Source: Mytilus californianus (Eukaryota; Mollusca; Bivalvia; Mytilida; Mytilidae). Taken from it: a stretch of 64,000 bases of DNA. The DNA is taken from the NCBI RefSeq assembly GCF_021869535.1, contig NW_026262668.1, positions 15,236,348-15,300,347 of the forward strand. The letters run 5' to 3'. Both the position numbers and the translations under genes were made by a program. This document shows positions 12,000 through 26,323 of this stretch, one piece after another (positions within the stretch are counted from its first letter, which is position 1; each line of letters begins with the position of its first letter). A model generated the notes under the pieces. That model did not search any database. It saw only the letters and a program-made list of their open reading frames with translations, and was not told where the DNA came from.

Positions 12000-12150
12000 G
12001 TCCTTGAAGGCTCTTCCAACTTCATACTTGATTTGGACTTTTTACTTTTTTATTAGCGAGTCACTAGTGAGTTTTTTGTTGACAAAATGCGCGTCTGCTG
12101 TACACAATTATAAGCCTAATGTCTTTGATGAGTTCGTTTACCAAGGTTAT
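12000..12150 (+). repeat. Family B repeat, diverged
   Basis: GGCTCTTCCAACTTCATACT, GAGTCACTAGTGAGT and AAAATGCGCGTCTG match the 20845-21070 copy. The 70-codon frame across it is an artefact. Confidence 0.7.
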
Positions 12151-13521
12151 GGAAGAGTAGTGTATAAGGTAGAAATATCATTACTGTCAACAGCAAGTGA
12201 AAAAAATGTAAACTAATTTAGTCATCGGTTTGTTACTCCGAAACAACAACATTTATTACATTAAAGTGAGGAACAATCTTATAACAATTTTCATGTGTTT
12301 TGATAGCCTTTATTAAAATATTGAATGATACTATTTTTAATGGTAGTTAGTGCGCTAGTCAGATGGACAGATAATTCAGTAGTAGTACAACTGCTAGATC
12401 TGATGAAATGTGTTATTTATAAGGTGTTTTAATTGTCCTTTTCTGATAAATTGAAAAAAAAACCTTTAGAATTTTAAATTCTTCACGTTAAATGTCGATG
12501 TAAAACTTATGACAATCACGCAGCATTTTTTGCTGCCGTATCAGCTGGTATTAAGACAGATGCAAGCCTTTAAGTTTAGATCTTATTCTATGTACAGAAA
12601 TTTTGATTTGCACATCCTATATAATTGTCCTTCACTGTAGGGACTTTGTGGGATTTATATAAACTGATTACCTGATTAAGTGTATGATTTGATTGAACCA
12701 TACTATATTGGAGAAGAAAATTAACACATATAGTTTTAGATAATCAATTGACTGTTTACCCCTATCATCTGCCAGACTAGAATGACAATGCATATTTTTT
12801 TTCAAAATGTGTATTCAAAATGTAAACTAACTGTACATGTTAAGAATGTTTTAAAAATATGAAATGCTTGAATACATATAATTTAAAACAACACTGTTTA
12901 TGTTTGATGTATCGTTATTTTCAAAGTTTTCAATATCCAATAAAAAGATATTATAATAATGTAATTGCAACAGAAAAACCAGGGCATCAGGAAATATTTA
13001 AATATTTTTATCATGACAGTGGTTTTTTCATTATTTCACTTCTATGATATGATAAATAAATGGAACTGTAATGTGTGAGAATTTTGAGCAGATGGAACAC
13101 CTTTGTGTTTGGAAAATGAGGTGGTGGCGGTAGAAGGGGGAGGGGGAGGCGTAGTACAGTGATACACAAGTTGACTTATTAAATCTCAAAGAAGTTACTA
13201 ATGAGAGTAAATTTTGCAAAAGTTGTATTTAAATGTGGACATTTTGTTTGTAGGCTTTACACAATGATAAGATAATATAAGTTTTAAATATATAGTTAAT
13301 TTATTCTGAATAAAAAGTTCCATCTTTAAACAGCTAGGTTCATATTATTCCTCATCAGTTGTTTCGCCACCAGGAAATACAAAATAATACACATAATTAC
13401 CATTTTTAAATATATTTATAGAATTTGATTATCACGTTTAAAGCTTGAATATGTGTAACACCATTTCTTTAAGATAGAATAACGGTAACCTTTCATGAAA
13501 CATAGATAAATGCTTAGCTTG

Positions 13522-13713
13522 TTGTTTTGTTATCAAATAGTCCGTTTTTATGTATTTTGGCGTTTGTTTTCGTGGTAGTTCAGTGTTTTTGTTGTTCGTT
13601 GTTTTCATCTTATAGTTGATGTGTTTTCCTCGGTTTTGGTATGTGACTCGGACTTGTTTCAGTTAAATCGATTTATGACTATTGAACAGCATTATACTAC
13701 TGTTGCCTTAAGT
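13522..13713 (+). repeat. Family E repeat
   Basis: TTGTTATCAAATAGTCCGTT, CTTATAGTTGATGTG, TCAGTTAAATCGATTTATGA and ATTATACTACTGTTGCCTTA. Closest to 58220-58412 and, inverted, 19612-19800. Confidence 0.8.
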
Positions 13714-16700
13714 TGTGCCGTAGGAAAAGTTGATAAATAAAAAATTTGAAAAAAGATGCATTTTTAATGTTGTTTCCTGTAGATAAAAACTGAGACAATG
13801 TTAAATATTCAATATTGCAATTTACAATGTAATTGATTTATATGAATTTCAAAATAATTAAGAAAACTGAACACTACCATTTGCTGGTTTCAAATACAGC
13901 ATACGAACTCTAAAAACAATCCTTTAAAGATTTATTGTATTCGAATGTTTTAAATGATAAATTTTAGGTCTATTGATAATTTCATAGTCAAATATCAGTT
14001 GATAGTGACATGTTATTCTAAAACTTTGGACACTGCACTTCCTAGATTTTTAATTAATTTTTCCAGATTTGTTTTCAACTGTTCAATGCTGGCGTCTTGC
14101 TCACCCGAAAATTTTTTAAACAATGTTTTCACACCAGCGTGCTGTTATAAAAGATGACGACATTTAATTTGAATTTTCAATAATTTTCCTTTGTTTTAAA
14201 AAATGATTCTTGAAAGATCTTGGTTGAAAGTTCTCACACTGTCTGAAAGTCGGTTTGTTTACATGTTCCGCTTAGTCTTATGGTCGTTCATTACATTTTT
14301 TAACAGAAATGTTCTTGATCTCTATTCTTTCTCTCGTCTTGTTCATTGCAGTTCATTATTTTATTCCGTCAAGCTTTGTTTTTTCAGTTAGATTTATTTC
14401 CAACTTTGATTTGTTTATTTATTCCTGCACACGCTGTTTAGTGGTGACTAAATCAATCACCAGACAATTTTTCATTGACTTTATATACTTTGTGTGCCTA
14501 TAAATACATTTGGTCTATATTTAACCAATTCAAATAGCCAAAAATGTATTCTGATAGCTTATTATGTATGTGGTAAGCTAACTTATTAACAATCTTGGTG
14601 AATATATTGTTGAAGCACATGTTTTATTCTTGGATTCTACATTACATCGATATTTTTCACCGCTTTTTCATACAGTGTAAACATTGTAGACAGATTTCAC
14701 GAACTTTTAAGTGATTGTACTTCTAAAATTATTAATGCCACATATATCTTTATTTTTTTATATTCAGATTAATTTCAAAGAACTACACAACGGAATTGTA
14801 ATTTCTACCTTTATCATTTTTCCGATATTAGAGTTCAAATAGTTGCTTGTGCAATTTTATCTTTAATCAAGTTTTAGGATAAAGACTTTAAACACTCTTA
14901 CAATACTTAAACTACTGTTATTTTACAGATCGGATTGTGTAACATATGTTTTCTCTTTTATTTTGTTTGTTTAGTAAACAGTATAACTTAGATTTTTCAT
15001 TTTTTTGTGGTTTACTTTACTTTTTTCTTTCTAATTTTATGTATGTTTCATATATTTCTTATTTCGTATTTGTCTGATTTTTTTTTATGTATATATATTT
15101 TATTTGGAGCCTTTTGACCACAATAAAAACTTAAAATCATATGTCGCACTTATAACAACAATTAACAGATACAATTTAGAAAGTGGAATGAGCAGATAAA
15201 GCCCTTTCCTTCAGTGCGAATAACACATTTAGCAATAAACTAATATATCACTTTAAACATTTGTAAACAAAACATATATATATGAGTTGTAAAATAATCA
15301 GCTCTATCTAAGGAATCGTTAACCCGATAAAGTAGAAAATTAAAGTTTACCAAATAATCCAAAATACATGCACTCTAGAGAGCTGTAAAAACACTATAAA
15401 CTAAAACAATAAAAGTCCTACATCTCGGAGGGGGATAAAACCTTGGTGGGGACACACTTAAGATAAAATATATCTTTCTATTAAGCTAATGCCGAAACAC
15501 CAAATAATGGGAACATCATCCGTAGTGATATTGGATGTAGTACAAACATAGTTGAATAGAAGTAAAACAGATGGATATCTTCTTCCAAAATTAAAATTTC
15601 TTTCGAAATTCCTTTTGGCGAATGATTTTCAGAGGAAGAAACAGATAATATAACAAGTTTCTAAGAAACGTTTCGAACCAAATAGAAAAGTCATTTTACA
15701 CTAACCCTGAACTATTCTGTCACATAATCTTACGGAAGTTAAGGGATTTAAGCAACATTTATTAGCATTATTGCCATAGCATACGTTAAAGTTTCGGATT
15801 GGTAAATTTCCCTGTATCATATTGATAATCAGAATTAGATATTTTAGAAGAAAACAATTCCATGTTAGTTAGGACAATAAGGGTATTCGACATCAACGTT
15901 GATCAAGTGCTATTTCGTTGATTTGAGCAATAATATAATTGGAAACCACGCCTATAAGCAACCTATTCGCTTGTTTGATATTCCCTACATATTCATTACT
16001 GCGCTCAATGAGGCAATACTTAAGATGATAAAGATAACTTTATCTCAGAAATCAATGCCAAGTTGTCGCCAAACTTGTTTCGAGTTTTATAATATCAATA
16101 GCGACAACGGTATTTTTTACGACTATTTGAAAACCATGTCTTCAAAACACTGTATAAATATTGAAATTAAATGAAAAAATAACAATCTTAACTGATTTGA
16201 CAATTAAAACTATTGATGTAGATTGATTAAGTAGATGAATGACATTTGTAAAGCAGGACTTGCAGACATTATTGTATGATTATCAGTAAATGATTAGCAC
16301 GAGCGATCTCGACATCTTATTCTCCTGAATTGATAATAATTTATAAGTGACTGAGACAAGCGTACAGACATGAACATTTCGAATTTTGCTTCTCCAACAA
16401 TAATTTTATATGAATCAAAGCGCATCTTATGAAAATAGTAACCAGATCCTAAAATGGATAATTTCCCGAAAGTACTGCATTTTGTAGTTGACGGATATAT
16501 AAGTGATAATATTTACTATTCTATTGAAATTAGCTTTACTATGTCAGATACGTACACGTAATATATCTTTTATTCCATTTGTTAAAGGTATACTCGTCAA
16601 CAGTCTACAATGTTGTAATAGCGACTATAACGTTATTATGCTTCATTGTTTCAGATAATTTCATCAAAACTCATATATAAGAGCTTACAACAACATTAAG

Positions 16701-16782
16701 CTTGACTACATCTTGTACAAGGTATAAAAGGTAACTGTTATTAAATTATCAGTGGCGTAGAAGTAGACTGAAAAGTGTGTGT
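13714..16782. other. Intergenic, no supported feature
   Basis: Very AT-rich. Several open frames of 60-90 codons (for example 15899-16174) have no domain and no splice-supported partners. Confidence 0.45.
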
Positions 16783-16806
16783 GGGGGGGGGGGGGAGGGG
16801 GGGGGG
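16783..16806. repeat. Interrupted poly-G tract
   Basis: A run of G broken by a single A, after GTGTGTGT. Confidence 0.9.
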
Positions 16807-17225
16807 ATCCATCTGAATGGGACAAGCAGAAAAATAAAAAACCTTTTCTACAGTATTATAGTCTAGAAGCAAGTCATTGTTTGCCCTCCCCCGACCCCTA
16901 CGCTCCTGTATATGGTGGCAATCCTTCAACTTTCAAAGTATTTTAAATGTTATTATAAGAAACGTTTGATGGAGAAAATTATAAATTAGAAAGCCTTAAA
17001 TACCATTCAAATAGGAGAGAATGTACCAAGGGAGCATAAAAGAACGATAAGTAGTAAAAGAACAACACCACTTTCTTCATGTTTCCTATTCGATCCTATA
17101 TTTGAAGTTAAATGGGTAAGGCACAATCAGTACATTGACTTCAGCTACCTTTATTACAATTGATAATATTTATAAAGCGGCATATAAGATAAAAGATCAA
17201 AGCTAGTGTCTTACTGTTTTTTTTT

Positions 17226-17244
17226 GGGGGGGGGGGGGGGGGGG
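17226..17244. repeat. Poly-G tract
   Basis: Nineteen G directly after a T-run. Confidence 0.9.
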
Positions 17245-19611
17245 TTGTGAGAAGTAACTAACTTGGGTATACTCCATTCTAATAAGCAATCTTTAAAAAC
17301 AAGCCCACCAAAATAAGGATATTGTCGATCAAAAACTCGGGAAGTGTGTATGCCTGTTTTTCTAATTCTTACTCTATCTATACTATCCATGAACGGTTGA
17401 TCGTGTGGTTTGCTTGATCTTACTTCATCATAAATCTAATGTTCTTACTTTCCCCTGATTTCGCTATTATAAGGTCACGCAAAAAAGGCGGCCTTGCTAA
17501 ATTACAAAGAAAAATAGCTTATCTATGGCAGTTTGTTGGAAATGAATTCTAGAACGTCTGTCTAAATATCGTTTAATTGTTTTTGAAATAAACAGAATTG
17601 ACCCCCGTATTTGATGCTATGTGATATTTCTTCACTCCACTTTTTTCTCAACTCAACCTTTTCGGCTAACCTCCAGTTTTAACTTTGGAAATTTAATTGT
17701 TGTGAGAGGAGAAATATTGATAACACTCGATGCAGGGGACGAAACTATATTTTAAAAATTAAAATGCTGAAGAAAAGAAATTTTACAGAGAAATTTTCGT
17801 CTATTTCTTATTTATAACTTTGTTTGTAGAAATAACTTACAATGAGAAACACAAAAGGTGCAACTAGGTAAACAAGAACTGCTTACTATTTTAGAACACA
17901 TGATTTCATTTCGGAGTTCTTAGTGGTTTTATGTTGTTCAGCTTAATCTGTAGGTTTTTTTGTAGTATTTATTGGAATTTTGTTAGTTATTTTTTCTTTT
18001 TGGTCATAGTGTCATTTGGCTTTATTCGAAATGATTGCAATTTCCCCCTTGGTATCGTCTCCCCATATTTTCTTTGTAATAATTTTGTTATTTATTATTT
18101 AAGTCTACATTAGGGAGTAAAATTGAAGAAGTAAATAAACTCATCATAGATAAGTATTGGTTGGTGTTAGAATATATCAATCCAAATACTACCATTTTCT
18201 TTTATATTTTATTCATTACTCAATTTTCAAGATTGAACAAAACTTACGAGTACATGTACATTGTATCTGTAATAGCTTGATTTGTTCTACTGCTAGATAA
18301 TCATTTGCATGCACGATTGTTTTAAACATTTTCACTGTTATGAAAATGTATTCATTCTTTTCAGTTAATTGTAAATCAACAGAGATACAATGTATAACTT
18401 TTACTTAATAAGACATTTTCTTCCGCCAAGTAGTCTCTATATTGGTAAACAATAACACGTAAGGTTTTCAAAGTATATATATTCAACTGCAATTTACCAA
18501 GTAGTATAAAGATAATATGGTACAATACAAAGGTAAAAAGAATGTTAGCATTGTGTTTTCTTATTAGGGACTCAGTTACAGGACAAGGACGTACTTTCAT
18601 TTTTTACATATAATTACAGTATAATTTTGGTGAGCAATGAACAATTAAATTACAGGAATTCAAAACTATTACGAATTCCATAAGCATATTTCACTCATAA
18701 TGACATATAGAGCGCTTTGTCTTTCGAAAATAACTATTTAAACATTATCACTATTTATGAATTGTTGGTGCGATAATTACATTTATGGACAATAGAAGAT
18801 GAAAGGAAACGGACAATATAAGTAATTGGTATGTTTGTACACGTTTACGACCGATTAGATGATGAATCTACAGATTGTCTTTCTTACTTAGTCTGTCAGT
18901 AAGTTCTTTTTGTTTGTTTGTTAAAAGAACTTTGTGCGATAAAATTCGTTTTTAACTGACAAATACTATAGATATGCAAAAATGTATGTATATAAATTAA
19001 ATAATAAACACTACTGAAGGCACAATTTGTGCGTACATATTTTACACCTGCAGTAAAAATCACAAAGATGATATCAAAAATGAAAATGTTAATATGATAC
19101 AACAAGCATTTGGTAATTTTTTAAACGTCTTGTATTGGTTTATGGAGAATATATATAAAATGTAGGACCAATGGCTGTCAGGCAGAAGAGAATTATTTAT
19201 ACTAAATGCAGAAAATTGTACGATATAATTTTTTGTGCACACGGCACGTGGTATAAGGTTCATCAGATACGTGCAAGACTGGCATTATTGATATTAAAAA
19301 TAAACATTTGAGAGGGTCTACAAAGGACCTCAAACAGAACAGCTACTTTATCTATCATTGTAAACTTTGCCTAAGGAACTATCAACCTTAGTTAAGGTGC
19401 AATTACATAATTATTGAGCTGCGTTGTGTTATTCAAATCCAGTATAGAACCACTAGCTACTTTTAGCGACTTGGGAATTGATGTTGCACAAGCAGAGGTA
19501 CCAATCCAATGAAGGTAAAATGCACAGATGTGATGAAATATAATATTATGGTATATTAAAATGTCTTCAATTATTCTATTTTGAAGCATACATATCAGTT
19601 CATATTATACA
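17245..19611. other. Intergenic, no supported feature
   Basis: No recurrent family recognised and no coding-like frame. Confidence 0.45.
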
Positions 19612-19800
19612 TTAAGGCAGCAGTAGTATACCACTGTTCAATAGTCATAAATCGATTTAACTGAAACAAATCCGGGTCACAAACCAAAACCGAGGGAAAC
19701 ACATCAACTATAAGAGGAAAACAACGGAACAACATAAACACTGAACTGCTACAAAAGCAAACGCCAACATACATAGAAACGGACTATTTGATAACAACTC
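19612..19800 (-). repeat. Family E repeat
   Basis: AAGGCAGCAGTAGTATACCA, CATAAATCGATTTAACTGAA, CAAATCCGGGTCACAAACCA and GAAACGGACTATTTGATAAC; reverse complement of the 58220-58412 copy. Confidence 0.85.
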
Positions 19801-20844
19801 ACATGTTGTTCGACTATCGACTAAAAATATTCTTAATTGTAAATAAAATGAGATGCGAGTTACATATCATACATAAATCAGACAATTTAACCACCAGAAA
19901 ATAAATAAAACAAAATGGAAATTTAATGTCGTTATCATTCTAATATTTTTATCTGTTATATACCTGGACTTATATTACCTGTTTATCGATATAATACTTC
20001 ATTTATATACACAATTAGTACATTTAATCTTACGTCTACATCTATGCAAGCGTCAACCCCTAAACACGATTAACACTAGTAATATTCATAGCTTGAATTG
20101 TCAAATGCATAAAGCTTTTTTCATGCATATCTTGAAGGTATGTGAATGTCTATCAGTCAATAAAGCACTAGCATATACAAGGTACTGTCTTATATGCCGA
20201 ACGTTCATGTCTAGGGACGACTGCAGATATTAGCTGGAAGAATCCCTGCGTCATATTGACATTAGATGTTATTCTGTTCATGTGTCTCTTATCGAAGATT
20301 TTCTTCTAGCTTGACTCAAAGATAGGGGTAATAATGTACCGTCTCAAGATTATGTTCTATTATGTTGTTATAATATATACTATGCGGTCTTTTCCATGTC
20401 ACACGTAGAGTATAACACTTGGAAGGATAGAACGCCATTTATCTTGTTTTTAACGATTGCGTCAGTTCTTTCATATCTAGTTGAAGATGGGATACCTCTT
20501 CAGTACTATTTTCGGCCTGTAGAATATGACCAAATCATCTTAGTTGTGATTTGTCTCCAATGTAATTTATATAAATAAAGAAGCAAGCAAAGAGGACAAT
20601 GTGCCGTCACCGGTCTTGTCTCTGACCTTATTGGCTTGTTGCAACTTACCCAACCCTCCTAGTTAGCGTTGAATGAGTCATTCTGAAACGCATTTGTATG
20701 TCCCTATTGATTTACTAGTTTTCTTCATAGTCTAGTTTTTACTGGTGTGATACTTTATCAAAAGCATTTGATAAAATCTAACACACTTGTATCTACTGCT
20801 GTCGTTTACCAATTGATCATGCAATATTTTCCTTACGGTTACAT
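19801..20844. other. Intergenic, no supported feature
   Basis: No recurrent family recognised. The open frame at 20396-20578 has no recognisable domain. Confidence 0.45.
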
Positions 20845-21070
20845 TTTTGAAATACTAAAGGCTTTACTACCTCAGGAATAGATTACCTTAGCTGTATTTG
20901 GCAAAACTTTTAGGAATTTGTGGTCCTCAATGCTCTTCAACTTCGTACTTTATTGGCTTTTTTTACTTTTTTTGATTCGAGCGTCACTGATGAGTCTTTT
21001 TGTAGACGAAATGTGCGTCTGGCGCAAATACAAAATTTCAATCCTGGTATTCATGATGAGTTTATTATTA
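20845..21070 (+). repeat. Family B repeat, longest + copy
   Basis: TGTATTTGGCAAAACTTTTA, CAATGCTCTTCAACTTCGTA, GAGCGTCACTGATGAGTCTT, TGTAGACGAAATGTGCGTCT and ATCCTGGTATTCATGATGAG. The frames of 62 and 125 codons across it come from the repeat. Confidence 0.85.
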
Positions 21071-21626
21071 ACTATAATTGTGTTTCGTATGATTTATGCC
21101 TTCTAAACTTATATTGTTGGTATAAAAAAATTCAAAGATACTATGTATACATACTAGATGCTGGTTTGCCAGTTTATTGTCTTTTTTGTATGCCTTCTAT
21201 GTTTCATGATTATGCAGCTGAATACTGGTCTGTAGTTGTCTGCTTACTCCGACCTTGGTTTTTTATAAAGCAGGTATGTTGGTTTGGCTCCATCTAAATG
21301 TTAGAATTTCATATTGACTTAACTGTTAAGATATTTTAGTAAGGAATGTAGCTATTTGAAGGGCTGCTTTCGTTATGAATCTGTTAATAGTCTGGTCCTA
21401 TTACAATGACTTAATTCATCTTTTTAGAAGCAGGTAAAGTACCTTTTAAGTGATTTCTAGTTTCCCTGTGTTAGCAGAGGATCGTATAGACAATTAGATA
21501 TTTCAGCCTTTGATTTGCCTACCATTAATCGTTCTTGCATTGTGATATACGTATATTATTTCCCTAGACTTAACGTTTAAATAAGCGTTCGTTTGTCGTT
21601 TATCTCATCGTATATGTAGTATCAAA

Positions 21627-21696
21627 TAGAAAAACAAAGGATATGGGGTATCCATCCATGACACAAAGTCAGTACATGCACAGCAAAAAAACACAC
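21627..21696. repeat. Family G repeat, copy 2
   Basis: Pairs with 521-592 over about 70 bp with few mismatches. Confidence 0.8.
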
Positions 21697-22139
21697 TATA
21701 TGTCTGGAATATTTCGTATATATTAATCGTTCCCTTTGTTCCAAGTTCTCTTTACTAGGAACAGTGATTTAAAACGATTTCTTCTAGTTCCTTGCATATT
21801 CATATGCTCTGTAACTGCATTCATTATCATAGTTTCTTAGAAGAAATTTCAAAGTCCTAAGTTGTTGACGTTTTGTCATTTTTCGACCTTACAGAAATAT
21901 GATAGGTCTTGTTCTATTTCCTTTTTCAAATATATCGTGTCACCTTTTTTAATAAGTGTACTTTTTAGGTTTTTTTCTTAACTGTGTCTGCCTAAATATT
22001 TGTATCCGTATTGATAACATCATGGTTTCTAGTTCCTGGGTCGATCTTTTGTTTGGTTTGATTAAAGAGATAGCCTCGTTGACTCCAGCAGTTAATTCTG
22101 CAAGATTTGTTCTGTAAATGAACAGACGGAATTACTCGT

Positions 22140-22262
22140 ATACAATTAAACTCATCATAGATACCAGGATTAAAATCGTGAAAGCCAGACGCGTGTTTCG
22201 TCTGCAAAAGACTCACCAGTGACGCACGAAAAAAAGAATGTAAAAAGGCAAATTAAAATGGG
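22140..22262 (-). repeat. Family B repeat
   Basis: CTCATCATAGATACCAGGAT, CCAGACGCGTGTTTCGTCTG and ACTCACCAGTGACGC, in reverse orientation. Confidence 0.85.
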
Positions 22263-22440
22263 AAGGTTCTTCGTTATATAGAAAAAAGCAGTCTACAATT
22301 TGGGCATTGTAATATAAAAACCGTTTTGAAAACGTTTGGTGTGTGTTATTCTGTCATATTTTGCATGGACCCATTCATCTCATTCTAATTCATTATGGTT
22401 CTTCGTTACAGTCATCTGACATATGACACAGCTATTCTAG

Positions 22441-22740
22441 TAAAAGAGGGACAAAAGATACCAGAGGGACCGTCAAACTCATAGATCGAAAACAAACTGA
22501 CAACGCCATGGCCAAAAATAAAAAGACAAACAGACAAATAAAAGTACAGATGACACAACATTGAAAACTAAAGACTAAGCAACACGAACCCCACCAAAAA
22601 CTGGGGGTGATCTCAGGTGCTCCGGAAGGGTAAGCAGATCCTGCTCCACATGTGGCACCCGTCGTGTTGCTTATGTTATTACAAATCCGGTAGATAGTCT
22701 AATTCGGTAGGTCACATTCATGAAAAGGGAAGGGTATTGT
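22441..22740 (-). repeat. Family F repeat
   Basis: Reverse-orientation copy: AAAGATACCAGAGGGACCGT, AACACGAACCCCACC, CAGATCCTGCTCCACATGTG and CCGTCGTGTTGCT. Related copies lie at 36990-37430, 55757-56010, 57282-57575, 41858-42085 and 30072-30210. Confidence 0.85.
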
Positions 22741-24027
22741 AGTTACGACATAGTAAACCAAGGGGTTGAGTTCAACTTCTTTGTTTTCTGAAAGTAACAC
22801 GAGGGATGACATAATAATATGTATAAGTTTCTGTTAAGCTCGTTGTATACTACTTAATATACTCAACGTTGGCATCTGCTGTTCAATCCATGCCATTGAA
22901 CGTATAAAACGTATTAGCTGATTCTACTTCGGTACCACGTTCAAAGCTGTTTTAATTAGTGAAGTGTTCAAGGTGGCTGATCACTACTACATTTACTGTG
23001 TAAATTGACAAAAAAATGGGCATTCTCAGAAAATTATTTGTCTTTCATTTTGGAGTTTATACATGATGTAACTGTACTAAACCAGTGGCAGTCGAATCAA
23101 AACAGCTGAAAATTTAAATCTTAAAAACGATATTTAAGAGGATTAATATCAAAACATAGCAAGAAGTTGTGGCAATTCTAGCTGTGGCCATCTGGGCCTT
23201 GGAATTAAGTTAAGAGTTCTGCTCCTTTTTCTTTGTACAGTGCGAATTCCCATGTCAAAACTTGCAATCTTAGTACAGATTCTTATTAAGATAACCAACT
23301 ACGTATGTGCCATTGACAGTTCATTAAAAACTCACTTAGATATAAATGATTTTATCAACTTGGAATAGAGAACGTACACGTCAAAATGTAAAACCCTACC
23401 TTTGATAAGGTTTCATTGTTGATGAATATTGGTCTAAGGGAAATAATTCAATCATGACGAAAGAATTTTGTTTAAAGCAGGTAGCAATGGCCAATTAGAC
23501 ACGTTTCTCTCTCTTGGAATTCAAAGAATAAGATAATATGAAACAGATAAAAAAAATTATTATTTTTTACTAATTAATTTAAATATTTTACGTTTCATTG
23601 TCCTAATATGAATTTTTAATTCTAGAAGAGATTTTTATTTGAATATGAAGGAAGTTTCTATTAATTTTTTCTAGTCTTTGTAGTTGGTTTATGGCTAGGA
23701 TGGGTTTAGTCAAAATAATAATCTATTATAGAATGAATATAAACAAGAAACAAAGAGGAAAACAAACGTTCATAAGAAAGAACTGTATATGATACGACAA
23801 GATCGACCTCGCTTTGGAATTATCATAAAAACTTAAGTAGATACCACCGGAGCAATCAAAATCATAAGGTCAAAGAATGACAGTCAACACGTATATATGT
23901 TAGAGGCATAGAAATTGATTCATATTTTTTACATTTATGGCGAATACTTGACGAGATTTTTGTGTAATTGCCTTGTCCGTTTTAATCATTATTAAGGTCG
24001 GTATTCATATAAAACTTTAGTTTCATA
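22741..24027. other. Intergenic, no supported feature
   Basis: May include diverged flanks of the family F copy. No coding-like frame. Confidence 0.4.
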
Positions 24028-24330
24028 GAAATAAGAAGATGTGGTATGAGTGCCAATGAGACAACTCTCCATCCAAGTCACAATGTGTAAAAAGTAAACA
24101 AGTATAGGTCAAAGTATGGCCTTCAACACGAAGCATTGGCTCACACGAACAGCAAGCTATAACGGGTCCCAAAAAGACTAGTGTAAAACAATTCAAACAG
24201 GAAAACCAACGGTCTTATCTATATAAAAACGAGATACGGGAAAAACTTAAGAACCACATCAACAAAGGAGGGACGTATCAACAAATGACAACCACTGAAA
24301 CAGGTTCATGTCTTAAATTGGATTAAATAA
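24028..24330 (+). repeat. Family A repeat, long copy
   Basis: AAATAAGAAGATGTGGTATG, CTCTCCATCCAAGTCACAAT, AACAGCAAGCTATAACGGGT and ACATCAACAAAGGAGG. About 300 bp, colinear with 50585-50852. Confidence 0.9.
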
Positions 24331-26323
24331 AGGCATACCGAGCTACCACAATCTGTGTCATGTTAAGCTTGTTTAGGTACTAAGGATTATATATTATAGA
24401 ACTTATAAGTGAATAAATGAAAGAAATTATTTTGTACTCTGTTATGGTATCAATATAGTATAAGGGAAATAATCCACGAATATATATGTGTACTTAATTC
24501 GAAATAACTTGTTTTGCTGTGACTATGAGGACCAAAATAAAATCGTATGATGATTTACTTATCTATAATTTAAAAATTTAAACAGTACTCAGTATTTTCA
24601 TTTCAAAGTGGAGAATATATTCACTTCCTTTTTTGGAATTTAGAATGACTATCAGAAAGCTTTCTCTGACATTCGATTGTTTTCTGTTATTTTAAATGGT
24701 GTGTGAGTTGAATAAACGATCTGGAAATTGAAATCTTTTACAGTGTTATGTTTTTGTTTGTTTTCAAACTAGGATAGAATAGTTCAGCATTAAATGATAG
24801 TAAGGAAACATTAACAGACCCCTTTTAACCGTCGCCCTATTAAAGCAGCCAATGGAGCGCTGTCATACTTGTTCACTTTTCAGGCAAATAACCTTTTCAC
24901 AGCAATAAGACGTCTATTGAGGAATACCTCTTGTTATGTAGGGGTAAATAAAAAAAAACTCATGTAAAAAAAATGGATGAATAAGGTAATAAAGAGATAT
25001 ACAAAATGGTGTCATTCCACTGATCGGGAACTAATTGGTCATTACAGATTAAAAAGATACAGGAGCGGTTGGAGCCAAATTTGTGAACCCCTGTATTTGA
25101 AAATCAAAGGTTTTATAAATATATAAATATAACAAGAAACGTCCATCTTGTGTTCATGAGAGATATCAGTAGTCATATTTTTGAATTTTGTCTCACAAAT
25201 TGGCATTAGGGATTCAAATTTCTACAATTAAGTGCAGATATGCATACAAAACCGATCGAATTAGTCTCATTTTGAGATCTTGTCATACATATTTAGAAAT
25301 AGGCTAAGAGACTTATTCAAAAAGGATATTAAGCTACACAATGTATTTTATAGACATGTCAATGTATGTTAAAAATTATTTTTAATAAAGCCCTTGTTCA
25401 TATGGCAAATATGTGTAAAATTGCTATTTAGGGTAAAATATGTCAATTCCAACATGTTTATGGCGTCATAATGACATCACAAGCAACTTTGCTGCACTTA
25501 AGTGTCAAGATTATATCAACCTATTCATTTATTAATAAAACTAACATAATTTTGAAAGTCTGGAATAATTTTGATAATTAGCAATTTCAGAGGCAAAATA
25601 TTGGTTTCTTACCATATCTCCTCCTTTCTCTGGCAACTTATATGTAAAAGATCAGTAGGTTTATTTTGTAAATAATGATGCAAGACTAAGAATAACCTAT
25701 GACAAAAATACATCTAAATACTTTCTACACGGTATTGGTTTTGCGCTTTCTTTAAGGCCGTATGGTGACCGTTGCTTACATCTCATTGGCAATCGTTCAA
25801 CATCACCTTATTTTTTTTTATACTGCACTCGTTCTATTTGAGCAGTCAAAATGCGTTGACTGTATATTTCTATGTCATATACAGTCACTGACCCGATATC
25901 ACTTTTCCTCATGAATATTTAAATAGAAGTTGCCGAAACTATATCTAATTATTCATACGACCTCTTCAACCTGTTCTTGTTTCCAATGAATACAATGAAG
26001 CGTGGAACGACCCAAACTTATTTCTTTTGCAATTTTTGGAAAAACATATTTCACTTGTTAATATTTTTTGTTTGAAACCTATAAATCATTATGTTTTATG
26101 CTTATTGTTGATATTTTAGTCCATACTCAAACGAATTGAATTCGTTCACCATCGATTGCGGGTTTCAACAGGTAATGTACATTTCATTGCGTTGTCTATT
26201 TCTCCGCCTGATACCGGTATGAGGCCTTTTCAAAGGGGGATTTTTCTCAATATTTAAATCAAATAAATAACATTTACACATTAAACAACAATTGAAAATG
26301 TTTTTTTCTAGATTGCAGTATAA
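24331..26323. other. Intergenic, no supported gene
   Basis: No coding-like frame. A small inverted repeat around 25858-25886 (CTGTATAT / ATATACAG) and a short match to the family A end near 25755-25795 (GGCCGTATGGTGACC, CTCATTGGCAATC) are present. Confidence 0.4.

Noticed and set aside
15899-16174. 91-codon open frame as a gene
   Set aside because: The start is not a clear ATG, the composition is typical of AT-rich noise, and no motif or splice partner is visible.
20920-21297. 125-codon open frame
   Set aside because: Its first part is a family B repeat that occurs in many broken forms; the rest is Cys/Tyr/Phe-rich chance sequence with no domain.
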